Part shown: positions 5,845 through 6,198 of the stretch, piece by piece
Numbering within the stretch: position 1 is the stretch's first letter
Layout: every line of letters starts with the position of its first letter
The notes under the pieces: model-generated
The model's input: the letters and a program-made list of their open reading frames with translations, nothing else
What the model was told of the DNA's origin: nothing
Databases searched by the model: none
NCBI GenBank assembly: GCA_002409365.1
Contig: DHUW01000051.1
Location: 5,126-11,323 of the forward strand
Length of the DNA stretch: 6,198 bases
Direction of reading: 5' to 3'
From: Anaerolineaceae bacterium UBA5224
GTDB taxonomy: Bacteria; Chloroflexota; Anaerolineae; Anaerolineales; Anaerolineaceae
Made by a program: the position numbers and the translations under genes

Positions 5845-5892
5845 GACTTTTCTATTTAGCCACCATTAGGACATTTCTAAATTGCCTTGACA
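5840..5892 (-). repeat. Right end of the insertion sequence: two tandem terminal-repeat units
   Basis: Read inward on the minus strand: TGTCAAG at the tip (5892-5886), the outer unit (5886-5866) and an inner degenerate unit (5861-5841) matching it at 16 of 21 bases with a 25-base period (GGC, AGAAA and GTCCTA conserved). The inner unit overlaps the transposase stop codon at 5842-5844. The arrangement mirrors the left end. Confidence 0.75.
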
Positions 5893-5907
5893 GTCGACTT
5901 GTCTCAC
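5893..5907. repeat. Target site duplication, right copy (15 bp)
   Basis: Identical to 4480-4494 and directly adjacent to the right end of the insertion sequence. On the minus strand it encodes the last residues (ETSR) of the broken gene next door. Confidence 0.88.
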
Positions 5908-6198
5908 TTTCGGGGAAGAACGGAAAGCTAAACCCGAAACATTCCTCACTGCCCCAACAATTGGGGAATCCCTCAAAATCCGTAGGATATTCACCAGTTA
6001 CTGCCCCTTGTTGATCAATGAAGTATGCTTTTTTATTGTTTACGTAAATGAAGCTATTTCCATTTGCCCAGCCAGACGGATTGAGGACTCAGAAGCCTGG
6101 GCAAGGCAACCTGATCGACTTCCCCGGTGGGTGAGAGTTTTACAAAGAAATAATCCTCTGAGCGGTAGGCAAAATTGATTGTGAAGGGTATTCTGCCA
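5893..6198 (-). pseudogene. 3' end of an unrecognised gene, frameshifted and interrupted by the insertion sequence
   Basis: On the minus strand the frame starting at 6197 reads protein-like (GRIPFTINFAYRSEDYFFVK, then LSPTGEVDQVALPRLLSPQS) to a TAG at 6056-6054. The next frame, open from 6088, continues equally protein-like (WANGNSFIYVNNKKAYFIDQ, later FPNCWGSEECFGFSFPFF) to the insertion junction. Removing one G from the GGG at 6069-6067 joins them as SPQSVWLANGNSFIYV, so a single-base insertion there is the likely lesion. At the junction the frame runs into the element and would add 13 foreign residues before a TAG at 5854-5852. Aromatic, short-strand text with SP-G and W-GNS-IYV spacing resembles beta-propeller blades, but I do not recognise the family. 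The gene begins outside the window. Confidence 0.65.

Larger units (their letters stand above)
4495..5892 (+). mobile_element. Complete insertion sequence, ISNCY/IS1202-like
   Basis: A 1398-bp element with one transposase gene filling most of it. The ends begin TGT on both strands and match at 20 of 29 bases without gaps (4495-4523 against the complement of 5892-5864). A 15-bp direct repeat flanks it exactly. Each end also carries a second, inward copy of the terminal sequence. The transposase is intact, both ends are present and the target copies are identical, so the insertion is probably recent and the element possibly active. Family placement rests on the transposase sequence style; I recall that the IS1202 group makes long target duplications, which fits 15 bp. 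Confidence 0.88.

Noticed and set aside
4526..5885. Element boundaries set by the longest perfect inverted repeat (20 bp)
   Set aside because: No direct repeat abuts these positions, while the outer boundaries 4495 and 5892 give TGT ends, an ungapped imperfect repeat and an exact 15-bp target duplication.
5952..5966. CCCCAA-CAA-TTGGGG hairpin
   Set aside because: It lies inside the coding remnant (PNCWG region of the translation), has a 3-base loop and no T-run; most simply chance within coding sequence.

Overview
The window looks like chromosomal DNA of a bacterium with moderate GC. The general feel of the proteins (the ABC exporter pair, the lipoprotein, the L7/L12 sequence) suggests Chloroflexota, possibly Anaerolineae. 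That assignment is an impression without a database search and should be held loosely.

Layout, left to right. (1) Positions 1-367, minus strand: the 5' part of a gene for a small secreted lipoprotein, with a plausible promoter in front of it. (2) Positions 368-685: a divergent intergenic region with one clean hairpin. (3) Positions 686-3222, plus strand: a two-gene operon with a 4-base overlap, encoding the ATPase and the permease of an ABC-2 type exporter. The ATPase has glutamine where the switch histidine is expected. (4) Positions 3257-3294: a strong bidirectional terminator between convergent operons. (5) Positions 3309-4478, minus strand: rplJ-rplL (ribosomal proteins L10 and L7/L12) with their own promoter and a leader of about 170 nt. 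The leader carries an L10-leader-like motif, a candidate antiterminator and an intrinsic terminator just ahead of the rplJ ribosome binding site. This is the layout expected for L10 autoregulation by attenuation. rplKA and rpoBC are not adjacent. (6) Positions 4495-5892: a complete insertion sequence of the ISNCY/IS1202-like type with one 427-residue DDE transposase. It has imperfect terminal inverted repeats starting TGT, each end with a second tandem copy of the repeat, and a 15-bp target duplication. (7) Positions 5893-6198, minus strand: the C-terminal end of an unrecognised protein, broken by a single-base frameshift and clipped by the insertion sequence.

The most interesting part is the rplJ upstream region. 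Removing the insertion sequence and one target copy restores the unrecognised gene exactly: its reading frame ends ...SRH-stop, and that TGA lies inside the TTGACA -35 box of the rplJ promoter. The element therefore landed between the last codons of one gene and the promoter of an essential ribosomal operon, 16 bases from the -35 box, leaving the ribosomal promoter core and leader intact. The two-copy architecture of the ends also explains why a naive search for the longest perfect inverted repeat would misplace the left boundary by about 30 bases and miss the target duplication.
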